DNA of 34,929 nt from Alphaproteobacteria bacterium (GCA_017520675.1 JAFXFG010000020.1:1-34929); one strand, 5' to 3'; positions 1 through 8,564 are shown, counted from the first letter of the stretch. Notes: a model not told the origin generated them from the sequence alone. Program-made: numbers and translations.

Positions 1-1481
1 CGGCCGGTAAATTCTATGTTGACTGGGGCGATGGAAAAAGACAAACCATAACAAAACCAGACACAACAAACACAACATATTCGCATACATACAGTACTAG
101 AAAATCATATACAATAAAACTAGCGGGTCAGGCAACGGCATATAATACCAGTACATCCACCGCTGCGATAAGTTTTTATGTAAATTATAGCGATACACAG
201 TCAAAAAAAATCGCCTCAATTGACGGTTCGTTGGGTGCAATATTTGGTACACTCAGCAGTGATACAAATAACCAACCACGATTTTATCGGACATTTTATA
301 ATGCATATAATATGAAAGGCTCAATCCCATCTGACTTATTTGCGGGTATATCTGGAGCACCAGCAAGTCGTATGTTCTCCCAAACATTCTATAACTGTAC
401 ATCCTTAACTGGTCCATCTGCGCGTATAAATGGGCAATACCTGTATGAAATCTGGCCCAGTGCCACATTATCTCATGTTGATGATATGTACAGCGGCGCA
501 ACTGGACTGGATGATTATCTATATATTCCAGTCGCATGGGGTGGATTGGGTGCGACAACAAATGAATATCCATCGGCACCCAGTGACGCAGTATATGACT
601 TTTATCTGACCACAACATCTTATACCGATATGTTCGCTATGCAAATCAGTGCTGCTGGTGAATTCTATATTGATTGGGGTGATGGTAAAAGCGAATGGAT
701 TACAAAATCAGATACCTCCAATATGACATTTGGGCATGAATATGCATCAAAGGGGGTTTATAACATCAGACTTGGCGGTCAGGCAACGGCATATAATACC
801 AGTACATCCACCGCTGCGATAAGTTTTTATATTGGTCCATCCTCAGGGGTGCCTTGGGATGTAATACAAACAAAAATCGCATCGATTGATGGCTCGTTGG
901 GTGCAATATTTGGGACACTCAGCAGTGATACAAATAACCAACCACGATTTTATCGGACATTTTATAATGCATATAATATGACCGATTCAATCCCAGAAAA
1001 CCTGTTTGCAGGTATATCTGGCGCACCAGCAAGTTCTATGTTCTCCAACACCTTTAATGGTTGCAGTGGTTTGACATCAATCCCGTCTGGCTTATTCGCG
1101 GGTATATCTGGCAAACCAGCAAGTTATATGTTCAACGGCACCTTTCATAGTTGCAGTGGTTTGACATCAATCCCTGCGGGATTATTCGCAGGTATATCTG
1201 GCGCACCAGCAGGTTATATGTTCGCAGTCACCTTTTCTGGTTGCAGTGGTTTGACATCAATCCCCGAAAACCTGTTTGGTAGTATTTCTGGTACGGCAGT
1301 GACTAATATGTTCTTTCACACATTCTATAACTGCACATCCTTAACCGGTCCATCTGCGCGTATAAATGGGCAATACCTGTATGAAATCTGGCCAGATGCC
1401 ACATCAGGCCAAGTTGGTGATATGTACTATAACGCAACAGGGTTGTCTGATTATTCCAACATTCCAACCGTATGGAAATAA
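1..1481 (+). CDS. BspA-like repetitive surface protein, copy 1 (5' end outside window)
   Basis: The frame is open from base 3 to the stop at 1479-1481, so the gene is cut by the window edge; the ATG at 231 is internal. 492 residues are visible. Two modules follow one another, each with a PKD-like segment (DWGDG, later H-x-Y and a G-x-Y/I strand), a linker with SIDGSLGAIFGTLSSDTNN, then repeats of about 26 residues of the type MFxxTFxxCSGLTSIPxxLF. Each module closes with a GPSARINGQYLYEIWP segment. The second module has more repeats than the first. The repeats resemble BspA-type leucine-rich surface repeats; adhesion or host contact is inferred from the family only. The end of the protein (SNIPTVWK) is nearly identical to copy 3 at 34613. 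Surface location is inferred from copy 2, which has a signal peptide. Confidence 0.8.
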   Translation, partial: AGKFYVDWGDGKRQTITKPDTTNTTYSHTYSTRKSYTIKLAGQATAYNTSTSTAAISFYVNYSDTQSKKIASIDGSLGAIFGTLSSDTNNQPRFYRTFYNAYNMKGSIPSDLFAGISGAPASRMFSQTFYNCTSLTGPSARINGQYLYEIWPSATLSHVDDMYSGATGLDDYLYIPVAWGGLGATTNEYPSAPSDAVYDFYLTTTSYTDMFAMQISAAGEFYIDWGDGKSEWITKSDTSNMTFGHEYASKGVYNIRLGGQATAYNTSTSTAAISFYIGPSSGVPWDVIQTKIASIDGSLGAIFGTLSSDTNNQPRFYRTFYNAYNMTDSIPENLFAGISGAPASSMFSNTFNGCSGLTSIPSGLFAGISGKPASYMFNGTFHSCSGLTSIPAGLFAGISGAPAGYMFAVTFSGCSGLTSIPENLFGSISGTAVTNMFFHTFYNCTSLTGPSARINGQYLYEIWPDATSGQVGDMYYNATGLSDYSNIPTVWK

Positions 1482-1559
1482 TCCCGACTGCAACACCAGT
1501 TTCTGTGTCAAAGCACAGAAGAAACACCGGCTTTCGTCCTCCCCGCCGGTGTTTTTTAT
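1482..1559 (+). repeat. Conserved 3' block with two hairpins (copy 1)
   Basis: The 78 bases after the stop are identical to 34535-34612 on the minus strand. The last 64 (1496-1559) are also identical to 12181-12244. The block holds a small hairpin (TTCTGTG/CACAGAA, 1501-1520) and then an intrinsic terminator (1522-1557, AAACACCGGC/GCCGGTGTTT plus T-run). Sequence identity ends right after the T-run, so the block marks the 3' edge of a duplicated unit. Confidence 0.9.
1522..1557 (+). terminator. Intrinsic terminator of BspA-like copy 1
   Basis: A 10-bp GC-rich stem AAACACCGGC/GCCGGTGTTT with a 13-nt loop, followed by a T-run. Confidence 0.85.
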
Positions 1560-1599
1560 TAACAAAGAAAACAAAACCGCACACTCATCACCCACACCC

Positions 1600-1768
1600 C
1601 GAATTTTTAACAAAACTTGCCTACAACACGAAGTTTTAACGAAGTGTTGTCATCCTGTGGATTTTTCGGGCCCCGCAAAAATTGCAATTTTTTCGAATAC
1701 GAAAATACCGCGGACATATGTCCTTGCGCGGGAATGGCGAATGTGTGGACGGGACCCGATGTAGCTGT
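1600..1768. other. Gene-free spacer with a small inverted repeat
   Basis: The spacer lies between the copy 1 terminator and the convergent barrel gene. It has a 7-bp inverted repeat ACAACAC/GTGTTGT (1623-1650, 14-nt loop) and an A/T-rich stretch. No gene with start-signal support was seen. Confidence 0.4.
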
Positions 1769-2812
1769 TTAGAAAATATATTTAATGTTTAGACCGCCCG
1801 CCCAACCGCTAAGGTCGCCATCGTGCCGGTTAATGTTTGCCCTGAATACGAAGTTTTCGGTGTGCTTTTCCAGTGCAAGACCGTATTCAGTATAGCCATT
1901 GATGGTCGGTAGTTCAAATGTCGTGTCGTTTATCTTGATGTTCTTGTCGGCATTTAGAACATTTACATATTTGATGTTTAATGTCCCAAACCAGTTAGAA
2001 CCAATGTGTTTTACTGCGCTTAATGCAGGTGATATTTCAAAAAAACCAAATGTGTGATTTTTTAGATTTTCACTGTATAATTCGTTTTGGGTCTGGTTCT
2101 TGGTCCAGGTGTAACCAATATATAGGTTAGGGTATATTTTAAATGTGTTGTCTAATTCTAGTTCGTATGCGATATTACCAGCAATCCCAAACCATACATT
2201 TGTATGGTCGTCAGATAATGTTGCATAGTCGGTTGTGCTTTTAAGAGAACCTGTGTTAATTGTGCTGTTGATTATAAAATTGTGTGTGTGCAATTTGTTA
2301 TGCAGACCGATAAAACCGCCTTGTTCTTTGCTGGTTAGGGTAGGGTTGTCCAGTGTTCCGTTTATATAGCCACCATAAAAATTCCAATTGTAGTGTCCGT
2401 TGTTGGTTGTAATCTGATTGCCGTAAATGCCAGCAGTTATGATGTCGTGTCTTGAATTAAATCGGTCAAAATCGCCCGCGATAATGTCGTCATAGGAATG
2501 TTGCCAATCAAGCCAAATATTAGATAGCGGACGTCCAGAATCACCGCCACTGCGACCAATTGTGCCGTCGTCATTATATTCGCCATATAGTGGCGCAGAA
2601 CCGTATATAGAACGGTGATCAATAGCAGGTATGGCGGATGTGGGTGTGGCACGATGAGAGTATGATGAAAATAGCCCTTGGGTTATTGTGTGTTGAAGGG
2701 TGGCAATGCTGGTTGCGCTGATGGCTTGCTCGGTCCCGAATTGTAATTCTGTTGCCGATGCAAGGCCGGTGTATGAAACAAGTAGGGCGCTGAAAAATAA
2801 TGTTTTTTTCAT
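1769..2812 (-). CDS. Outer-membrane beta-barrel protein (autotransporter-barrel-like)
   Basis: 347 residues with a clear Sec signal peptide (MKKTLFFSALLVSYTGLASA). The rest is rich in alternating aromatic and polar strands with many Gly, Asn and Thr residues, and the last residue is Phe (NIKYIF), the usual C-terminal signature of barrels handled by the BAM complex. Pattern and size resemble a stand-alone autotransporter-type beta domain; no passenger domain is large enough to suggest a full autotransporter. A start-proximal AGAGAG lies just upstream of the ATG, and an extended -10 promoter lies at 2847-2875. The gene is convergent with BspA-like copy 1 and divergent from aroK. The substrate or function is unknown. 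Confidence 0.75.
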   Translation of the reverse strand: MKKTLFFSALLVSYTGLASATELQFGTEQAISATSIATLQHTITQGLFSSYSHRATPTSAIPAIDHRSIYGSAPLYGEYNDDGTIGRSGGDSGRPLSNIWLDWQHSYDDIIAGDFDRFNSRHDIITAGIYGNQITTNNGHYNWNFYGGYINGTLDNPTLTSKEQGGFIGLHNKLHTHNFIINSTINTGSLKSTTDYATLSDDHTNVWFGIAGNIAYELELDNTFKIYPNLYIGYTWTKNQTQNELYSENLKNHTFGFFEISPALSAVKHIGSNWFGTLNIKYVNVLNADKNIKINDTTFELPTINGYTEYGLALEKHTENFVFRANINRHDGDLSGWAGGLNIKYIF

Positions 2813-2846
2813 GATTTCTCTCTTTTTTTTGGTTCTGTCGCTTTTT

Positions 2847-2875
2847 ATTATAGCATAAATTTCTTATTTTAATAA
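2847..2875 (-). promoter_or_regulatory. Candidate sigma-70 promoter of the barrel gene
   Basis: Read on the minus strand: TTATTA (2870-2875), 17-bp spacer, TATAAT (2847-2852) with a TGC extended -10 just before it. Confidence 0.5.
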
Positions 2876-2893
2876 GACTTAAATATAATTTTA

Positions 2894-2921
2894 TTGTTAA
2901 AAATCATTTTTTTGGTAAAAT
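2894..2921 (+). promoter_or_regulatory. Candidate promoter of aroK-mscL
   Basis: TTGTTA (2894-2899), 16-bp spacer, TAAAAT (2916-2921). Initiation would fall within a few bases of the aroK ATG at 2932, so the transcript could be almost leaderless; no Shine-Dalgarno is visible before this ATG. Confidence 0.45.
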
Positions 2922-2931
2922 TAGCCTTGTT

Positions 2932-3486
2932 ATGAATGAAAAAAATGAAGATTTTATCGATAGACCTGTGGTTATGGTCGGTTTGATGGGGGCAGGGAAG
3001 ACTAGTGTTGGACGCGCGTTGGCGCGTAGGCTGGGGATTCCGTTTGTTGATTCTGATAAAGAAATAGAAACTGCAGCCGGTTGTAGCGTGGTTGATATCT
3101 TTGCTATGTATGGCGAAGAAGAGTTTCGTAGGGTCGAACAACGTGTGATTGAACGTATCTTGGATACACCGCCTGCGTTAAAGGTTATTTCAACAGGTGA
3201 GGGGGCTTTTATTACACCTGCGGTGCGTGAGATGGTCTTGGACAGGGCGTTGTCAATTTGGTTGCGCGCAGATCTGGACTTGTTGGTGCGCAGGACAGGG
3301 CGACGCGATACGCGACCGCAATTGCTGAATACAGATAGTCGTAAAATCTTGTCGCAGTTGATAGATGAACGATATAAAACTTATGCTTTGGCAGATATTA
3401 CAGTCGAAACACGTGATGAAAATTTGCGAAAAACATTGTCTAAGGTTTTGAGTGCAATCGAAGAATATTCTAATAAAGAGGAGTAA
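2932..3486 (+). CDS. aroK: Shikimate kinase
   Basis: 184 residues, the normal length. It phosphorylates shikimate with ATP in the chorismate pathway in the cytoplasm. The P-loop GLMGAGKTS is at residues 17-25, followed by the DSD shikimate/Mg site near residue 41, the FRRVE region, a STGEGAF loop near residue 88 (family usually GGGA; here the middle Gly is Glu), and the RTGRRDTRP lid with its catalytic arginines. aroB, the common neighbour, is absent; instead mscL starts 2 bp downstream, so the two are probably cotranscribed. Confidence 0.93.
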   Translation: MNEKNEDFIDRPVVMVGLMGAGKTSVGRALARRLGIPFVDSDKEIETAAGCSVVDIFAMYGEEEFRRVEQRVIERILDTPPALKVISTGEGAFITPAVREMVLDRALSIWLRADLDLLVRRTGRRDTRPQLLNTDSRKILSQLIDERYKTYALADITVETRDENLRKTLSKVLSAIEEYSNKEE

Positions 3487-3488
3487 AA

Positions 3489-4064
3489 ATGGCGAAAAAG
3501 ACAGGAATTCTAAAAGAATTTAGCGCGTTTGTGCATCGTGGAAATGCTATCGATATGGCTGTCGGTATCATCGTAGGTAGCGTGATGACAGGTATGGTTA
3601 ATTCGTTGGTCAAGGATGTGATTATGCCACCAATTGGTCTGCTGATTGGCGGGGTTGATTTTTCGCAGTGGTTCTTTGTCTTGGGTGGTGGACAGCCAGG
3701 GGCAGTGTACGAAACAATTGCACAGGCACAGGAAGCAGGGGCGACAACACTTAATCTGGGGTTGTTTTTTAATTCTGTGGTTAGTTTCTTTATTACCATG
3801 TTTGCGATATTTTTGTTTGTGCGCACGATTAATAAAACGCGTGATAAAAAGCCGGCTAATACGCATGCATGTCCATATTGTTTGTCGACGATTAATAATG
3901 CAGCAACAAAATGCCCGTTTTGTTGTTCTGATGTAGAATCTGTTGAAACGGCGCCGGTTGAAGAAAGCGATTTGAAAAAATCTATAAAGGAAATAAAGAA
4001 AGTCGCAACTGGTGTTGCAGCGGATTCAATCAAGAAAATTAAAAAGATAACAGGGCATCAATAG
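3489..4064 (+). CDS. mscL: Large-conductance mechanosensitive channel with C-terminal zinc ribbon
   Basis: 191 residues, longer than the roughly 130-150 usual for MscL. The N-terminal helix and TM1 (KEFSAFVHRGNAIDMAVGII, residues 9-28 and onward) and TM2 (about 91-112) are typical; the channel opens under membrane tension to release solutes during osmotic downshock. After TM2 comes a CPYC (128-131) ... CPFC (142-145) pair, a likely zinc ribbon, then a Lys-rich helix (about 160-190). A strong GAGGAG site lies in the 3' end of aroK, 2 bp away. Zinc-ribbon tails occur in some MscL homologues; what the ribbon does is not known to me. Confidence 0.93.
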   Translation: MAKKTGILKEFSAFVHRGNAIDMAVGIIVGSVMTGMVNSLVKDVIMPPIGLLIGGVDFSQWFFVLGGGQPGAVYETIAQAQEAGATTLNLGLFFNSVVSFFITMFAIFLFVRTINKTRDKKPANTHACPYCLSTINNAATKCPFCCSDVESVETAPVEESDLKKSIKEIKKVATGVAADSIKKIKKITGHQ

Positions 4065-4086
4065 GTCTGATTGGATTGAGAGAAAG

Positions 4087-4111
4087 TCGGTACATTTGTG
4101 CCGATTTTTTT
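4087..4111 (+). terminator. Terminator after aroK-mscL
   Basis: Stem TCGGTAC/GTGCCGA (one G-T pair), loop ATTT, then a run of seven T. Confidence 0.8.
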
Positions 4112-4182
4112 AGTTGTATTTTGTTGCTAGGGGAGTCGTTTTTGTGGTGTTTATAAAAGGCGCATAAGATATATTATGTATA

Positions 4183-4420
4183 GTTTAACATGCTGACGCA
4201 TGTCTAAACATATACATAATATGATGTAGTCTTGTGGTTTAACATGCTGACGTATGTCTAAACATATACATAATATGATGTAGTCTTGTTGTTTAATATG
4301 CTGACGAATGTTTGAGCGTATACATAATATGTGGCGTGTTATGGTTTAAGTGGTTTTAATATGCTGATGTGTGTTTGGGCATATGTTGCTGAACTATACA
4401 TAATATTTTTGCATTATTGT
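4183..4420. repeat. 54-bp tandem repeat array, each unit with a hairpin
   Basis: Units begin at 4183, 4237 and 4291 (exact 54-bp period); a degenerate fourth begins near 4344-4353. Units 1 and 2 are nearly identical; units 3 and 4 decay progressively. Each unit starts with an imperfect palindrome (GTTTAACATGC - TGAC - GCATGTCTAAAC in unit 1) followed by TATACATAATATGATGTAG. In unit 2 a C-to-T change in the stem still allows a G-T pair. No coding frame, and no spacers of the CRISPR type. Function unknown: protein-binding array, structured RNA or a remnant are all open. Confidence 0.85.
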
Positions 4421-4848
4421 TTGGTAGTAAAATAGTTAAAGTTATTTATGTATTATTGCTGTTTGTTTGTTGAATTTGCTTGTGTTATTTTAATGTTTGT
4501 GTTTTGGTTGGGTGGTGTGTTTTTATCGTGAATTGGTGTTGTGTACCCTATTCTGTTGATGAAAAGTGCTAAAAGTGGCGGATTTCTGCGGTTTTTGGTG
4601 GTTTTTTGTGTTGTTTTATAGTGTTTTGTTAAAATGTATGATTAATACTCTGTTTTTACTTCGTTGTTGGTTTTTATTTATTGGGTTCTGTGTTTTGTTG
4701 AAATTGGTTATAAAAAATTAGATATAATATTTTGATAATTGTTACTAAATGCGATTTGTTTTTGTTTTGTTTTTTTTGTTTTGGCGTGACGGGGTTGTTT
4801 GTCTTGGTTTTGTTTATGAAATATTTGTTTTATTGTATTGATTGTACT
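4421..4848. other. Gene-free T/G-rich stretch
   Basis: Very T-rich on the plus strand with short homopolymers. The plus-strand ORF here (4732-5073) is a hydrophobic by-product of T-richness and overlaps the better-supported minus-strand ORF and its terminator. No RNA gene or repeat recognised. Confidence 0.5.
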
Positions 4849-4875
4849 AAAAAAGGCGGTAGTATTCTGCCGCCT
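4848..4875 (-). terminator. Terminator of the 87-aa ORF
   Basis: Stem AGGCGGTAG/CTGCCGCCT (4854-4875), which on the minus strand is followed by six T. On the plus strand it is followed less tightly by a T-run. Confidence 0.75.
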
Positions 4876-4893
4876 GTGCTGTTTTTTTGTTTT

Positions 4894-5157
4894 TTATCGT
4901 GCTTTATTAAAGTTTGGGCAAAGTTTTGCAATTTGATACGCTTGGTTTATTGCGCCCTGTTTTGTGTATATTGTTGGAACGGTTTGTTTGTTGCCGTTTT
5001 TGTCGATGTATTCTGTGATTCCTTGGTTGTTAATTGTTGGAACGAATGTTACAACCTCTATCCCAAAGCGTAATCCGTATGATAGTTTGCATTCTTTATC
5101 TGCGCATCTGCAGATTACTTTATCGATTTTATTGATTTTGTAGTTTTGTTTAGACAT
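4894..5157 (-). CDS. Small hypothetical protein, 87 aa
   Basis: Not recognised. An AAGGGC site lies a few bases before the ATG and a good terminator follows the stop, so it is likely a real gene. It has no signal peptide and is Asn/Lys/Ile-rich. A CRCADKEC cysteine cluster lies near residues 16-23 and a further Cys near the C-terminus (LCPNF), possibly a metal site. It stands alone between mscL and tlyA, next to the 54-bp repeat array. Confidence 0.6.
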   Translation of the reverse strand: MSKQNYKINKIDKVICRCADKECKLSYGLRFGIEVVTFVPTINNQGITEYIDKNGNKQTVPTIYTKQGAINQAYQIAKLCPNFNKAR

Positions 5158-5275
5158 ATTTTTGCCCTTTTTTATGTTGCGTATATTTATTGTAGTTCAA
5201 AAAAATTATATGTCAATAGTTATAAGTTGTTATAAAAGGTTGAATTGTCCTTGTTTTCAGTATAAAATGGTCTTT

Positions 5276-5989
5276 ATGAGATTAGATCAAGAATTAGTTA
5301 AACGTAATTTGTATCAAAGTCGTGCCAAGGCGGTGGCGGCGATTGATGCGGGGCTGGTAAAGGTTAATGGTGTCGTTGTAAAAAAACCAAGTCAATCTGT
5401 TGCGGAATCTGATGTGATTGTTGGGGGTGATTTGCCCTATTCTGTTGGTCGTGGCAGTTTAAAATTGCAAGCCGCGTTGGACGAGTTTGGTCTAAATCCA
5501 TCGGGTTTAGTTTGCTTGGATGTTGGGGCCAGTACAGGTGGTTTTACAGAGGTCTTGCTTAATCGTGGTGCGACGCGCGTTTATGCGGTTGATGTTGGTT
5601 CTAATCAATTGGCAGATGATTTGCGTGCGGATTTGCGTGTGGTGTCTTTGGAAAAAACAGATATTCGTGCCCTGCCCCCGATTGAGTCGGTTGATTTGAT
5701 TGTTGTTGATGTGTCTTTTGTGTCGTTGACCAATATTATCGAAGTTTTTCCAAAATGGGGCGCGAAGGATGTGGTGGTTTTGATAAAGCCACAATTCGAA
5801 GTTCCGCGAGATGTTGCAGCAAAATTTAACGGGGTTATAAAATCGCAACAGTGGCATAACTGGTCGATTGAACGCGTGAAGAATGCGTTTGAAGAATTTG
5901 GGTATGTGTTTGCTGGATTGATAAAATCCCCTGTCTTGGGCGGCAGTGGAAATACAGAGTTTTTGGCAAGGTTTAAGTTTAAGTTATAG
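5276..5989 (+). CDS. tlyA: TlyA-family rRNA (cytidine-2'-O)-methyltransferase
   Basis: 237 residues from the ATG at 5276 (MRLDQELV), where family members begin; the open frame runs further upstream, but that part looks non-coding. An N-terminal S4 RNA-binding domain (about 1-60, with the SRAKA-AAIDAGLVKVNG pattern) is followed by an FtsJ-like Rossmann methyltransferase domain (LDVGASTGGFTEVLL, SAM site, near residue 80; VDVSFVSL; VLIKPQFE). The family 2'-O-methylates cytidines of 16S and/or 23S rRNA; some members are also described as hemolysins. Which rRNA is the target here cannot be read from the sequence. The coding strand ends in a short GTTTAAGTTAT direct duplication across the stop. 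Confidence 0.9.
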   Translation: MRLDQELVKRNLYQSRAKAVAAIDAGLVKVNGVVVKKPSQSVAESDVIVGGDLPYSVGRGSLKLQAALDEFGLNPSGLVCLDVGASTGGFTEVLLNRGATRVYAVDVGSNQLADDLRADLRVVSLEKTDIRALPPIESVDLIVVDVSFVSLTNIIEVFPKWGAKDVVVLIKPQFEVPRDVAAKFNGVIKSQQWHNWSIERVKNAFEEFGYVFAGLIKSPVLGGSGNTEFLARFKFKL

Positions 5990-6104
5990 TTTAAGTTATG
6001 TTTTTAATTGTTTGTATTAAGTTTTTTATTTTTGTTTTTTATTTTGTATATGATTTATAGTTTTTATGGTCGTTTTGTGTTGTTGATTTGATGATAGTTT
6101 TATC

Positions 6105-6133
6105 TTGAAAATACGGGTGTTTCGCGCTATGAT
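6105..6133 (+). promoter_or_regulatory. Sigma-70-type promoter of leuS
   Basis: TTGAAA (6105-6110), 17-bp spacer, TATGAT (6128-6133). An AGGA site (6157-6160) lies 7 bases before the leuS ATG. Confidence 0.65.
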
Positions 6134-6167
6134 TTGCCAAGGTTATATACAAACATAGGATATCAAA

Positions 6168-8564
6168 ATGGCAGATGACATCAAAAAAATCCACGAACGC
6201 GAAGCAAAGTGGCAAAAAAAGTGGCAAGAATCTGGTGCCTTTGTACCGAAAAATGATGGGACAAAACAGAAATATTATAATTTGATTGAGTTTCCTTTTC
6301 CATCCGGTTCGGGTTTGCATGTGGGGCATATGTTGCCATATACAGGTATGGATGTATTGGCGCGTTGGCGCAGAATGCGTGGGTTTGATGTCTTGTTTCC
6401 AATTGGGTATGATTCAATGGGGATTTCTTCGGAAAATTATGCAACAAAAATTGGCAAGCACCCCAGTGAATCTGTTGCGGAATTAATCAAAATATTTGAA
6501 CGTGATATTTCGATTATGGGGTTGTCTTTTGACCCGGAATCCAAGGTTGCAACATCAGACCCTGAATTTATTAAGTGGACACAATGGATGTTTATTCAGT
6601 TCTTTAAGGCGGGATTGGCGTATAAGTCAGAATTGCCGATGAACTGGTGTCCGGCATGTAAAACAAATCTGACAAATGAAGAACTGGAAGACGGATGTTG
6701 CGAACGTTGCCATGGGCCTGTGGAAAAAAAGATGAAACTGCAATGGAATCTGGCAATTACAAAGTACGCGGACAGATTGATTGATGACTTGGCGTTGGTT
6801 GATTATCCAGAACGCGTCAAAACAGAACAAATCAACTGGATTGGTCGTTCTTATGGCGCAGATGTTGATTTCAAGGTCGGTGATGATGTGATGACTGTTT
6901 ATACAACACGTCCAGATACTATATTTGGTGTGACGTTTTGTGTGATTGCGCCGGAACACGCGCTGGTTAAAAAGTGGATTGCAGATGGAAAAATTACAAA
7001 TGTCGCGGATGTGCAAAACTATATTGCTGCGGCCAAGGCAAAGTCTGAATTTGAACGCACTGATGTAACAAAAGAAAAAACAGGTGTCGAATTACAGGGA
7101 ATTAAGGCCACTAATCCATTTAATGGCAAAGAAATACCTGTGTTTATTTCGGACTATGTTTTGGCGGATTATGGTTTTGGTGCGATTATGGCGGTGCCTG
7201 CGCATGATGGACGCGACTGGGATTTTGCGAAAAAGTTTGGCTTGGAAATAATACCTGTTTTGGCAGGGGGCGAAGCCGATAAAGTCTGGGAAGGTGATGG
7301 GGTGCATATTAATTCGTCTTTCTTGGACGGTATGAATAAAGAAGATGCAATTGCAGCCGCAATTAAATATGGCAGTGATAAAGGCTTTGCGCGTGGCACT
7401 AAGAAATATAAATTAAAAGACTGGGGATTTTCACGTCAGATGTACTGGGGTGAACCGATTCCGTTGGTGTATTGTGAAAAATGTGGCTGGGTGCCGGTGC
7501 CAGAATCTGAATTGCCACTGATGCAACCATATATGTCAGATTATAAGCCAACAGATGATGGCGAAGGGCCTTTGGCGCGTGCGACTGATTGGGTGAATAC
7601 AACGTGTCCGCATTGTGGTGGCGCGGCCCGTCGTGAAACAGATACTATGCCACAGTGGGCAGGGTCATCGTGGTACTTTATGCGCTATTTAGATTCAAAA
7701 AATGATAAAGAGTTTTGCAGTCGCGAACAACTGGATAAATGGATGCCAGTCAATCATTATAACGGTGGTATGGAACATACAACACGTCATGTATTGTATT
7801 CGCGTTTTTGGTACAAGGCTTTATCTGATTTAGGTTTTGTCCCAGGGGTTGAACCATATAAAAAACGTACCAGTAATGGTCTGATTATGGCGGCAGATGG
7901 TTCAAAAATGTCAAAGTCGCGCGGTAATACAGTGCCAAGTTCTGATGTTGTTGAACGCAGTGGTGCGGATGCATGTCGTATGGCGATTTTGTATCTGGGG
8001 CCATGGGAACAAAGTGCGAACTGGTCCGAAGATACTTTGCGTGGTGTTGAACGGTTCTTGAAACGTGTAGAAAATTTGGCGGGTAATTTGACAGAAGATG
8101 CATTGACTGCACAGCAAGAGCGTTTGGTTAATCGTTTGATTGCAGATATTACAGACAGATTGGAAAATATGAAATTTAATACAGCAATTTCTGCAATGAT
8201 GGAATATATCAACGCGTTTGGTGGTACTATGCCCCGCCCTGCGTATGAGGTTTTGTTGCAGATGTTGAATCCGTTTGCACCACACCTGACCGAAGAAATG
8301 TGGGAAAAGTTGGGACATAACGAAATGCTGGTGTTTCAACCATGGCCGACATTTGATTCTGCAAAGTTAGTTGATACAGAAATTACAATTGTTGCATCGA
8401 TTAATGGCAAGCGCGCTGCTGAATTTGTTGTCGCGTCAGATGCGGATCAGGCGACGATTGTCGCACAGGCACGCGTGGCAGTGGACAAGAAATTACAAGG
8501 CGCAGAAATTATCAAAACAATTGTTGTGCCGAAAAAGTTGGTGAACTTTGTAGTTAAGAAATAA
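6168..8564 (+). CDS. leuS: Leucyl-tRNA synthetase
   Basis: 798 residues, somewhat shorter than the usual ~860. It charges tRNA-Leu in the cytoplasm. The class I signatures are HVGH at residues 51-54 and KMSKS near 580. A zinc-type CPAC...CCERC cluster lies around 161-181, the CP1 editing domain carries TTRPDTIFGV (near 248), and a second CEKC...CPHC cluster is near 437-485. The C-terminus has the anticodon-binding helices and a short final domain. The segment after HVGH reads GISSENYATKIGKHP where many bacteria have GLPAENAAI, so the enzyme is divergent but all key motifs are present. Two of its substrates, tRNA-Leu(CAG) and tRNA-Leu(UAA), are encoded at 22790-23103. Confidence 0.96.
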   Translation: MADDIKKIHEREAKWQKKWQESGAFVPKNDGTKQKYYNLIEFPFPSGSGLHVGHMLPYTGMDVLARWRRMRGFDVLFPIGYDSMGISSENYATKIGKHPSESVAELIKIFERDISIMGLSFDPESKVATSDPEFIKWTQWMFIQFFKAGLAYKSELPMNWCPACKTNLTNEELEDGCCERCHGPVEKKMKLQWNLAITKYADRLIDDLALVDYPERVKTEQINWIGRSYGADVDFKVGDDVMTVYTTRPDTIFGVTFCVIAPEHALVKKWIADGKITNVADVQNYIAAAKAKSEFERTDVTKEKTGVELQGIKATNPFNGKEIPVFISDYVLADYGFGAIMAVPAHDGRDWDFAKKFGLEIIPVLAGGEADKVWEGDGVHINSSFLDGMNKEDAIAAAIKYGSDKGFARGTKKYKLKDWGFSRQMYWGEPIPLVYCEKCGWVPVPESELPLMQPYMSDYKPTDDGEGPLARATDWVNTTCPHCGGAARRETDTMPQWAGSSWYFMRYLDSKNDKEFCSREQLDKWMPVNHYNGGMEHTTRHVLYSRFWYKALSDLGFVPGVEPYKKRTSNGLIMAADGSKMSKSRGNTVPSSDVVERSGADACRMAILYLGPWEQSANWSEDTLRGVERFLKRVENLAGNLTEDALTAQQERLVNRLIADITDRLENMKFNTAISAMMEYINAFGGTMPRPAYEVLLQMLNPFAPHLTEEMWEKLGHNEMLVFQPWPTFDSAKLVDTEITIVASINGKRAAEFVVASDADQATIVAQARVAVDKKLQGAEIIKTIVVPKKLVNFVVKK

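Noticed and set aside
231..1481. Copy 1 beginning at the ATG at 231
   Set aside because: The frame is open and homologous back to base 3 (a second DWGDG domain), so 231 is internal.
1496..1559. Integron attC-like cassette site
   Set aside because: The block has palindromes and marks unit ends, but I see no proper R/L core-site pairs and no integrase; the main hairpin plus T-run is a plain terminator.
1366..1764. ORFs running through the 3' block at 1366-1764 and at 34525-34728, encoding similar peptides
   Set aside because: The peptide similarity only reflects identical DNA in the block; frames cross terminators and lack start signals.
4183..4420. CRISPR array
   Set aside because: Repeat units abut at a 54-bp period with no unique spacers, and no cas genes are present.
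4732..5073. Hydrophobic plus-strand ORF of 113 aa
   Set aside because: Product of T-rich sequence; overlaps the terminator and coding part of the better-supported minus-strand 87-aa ORF.
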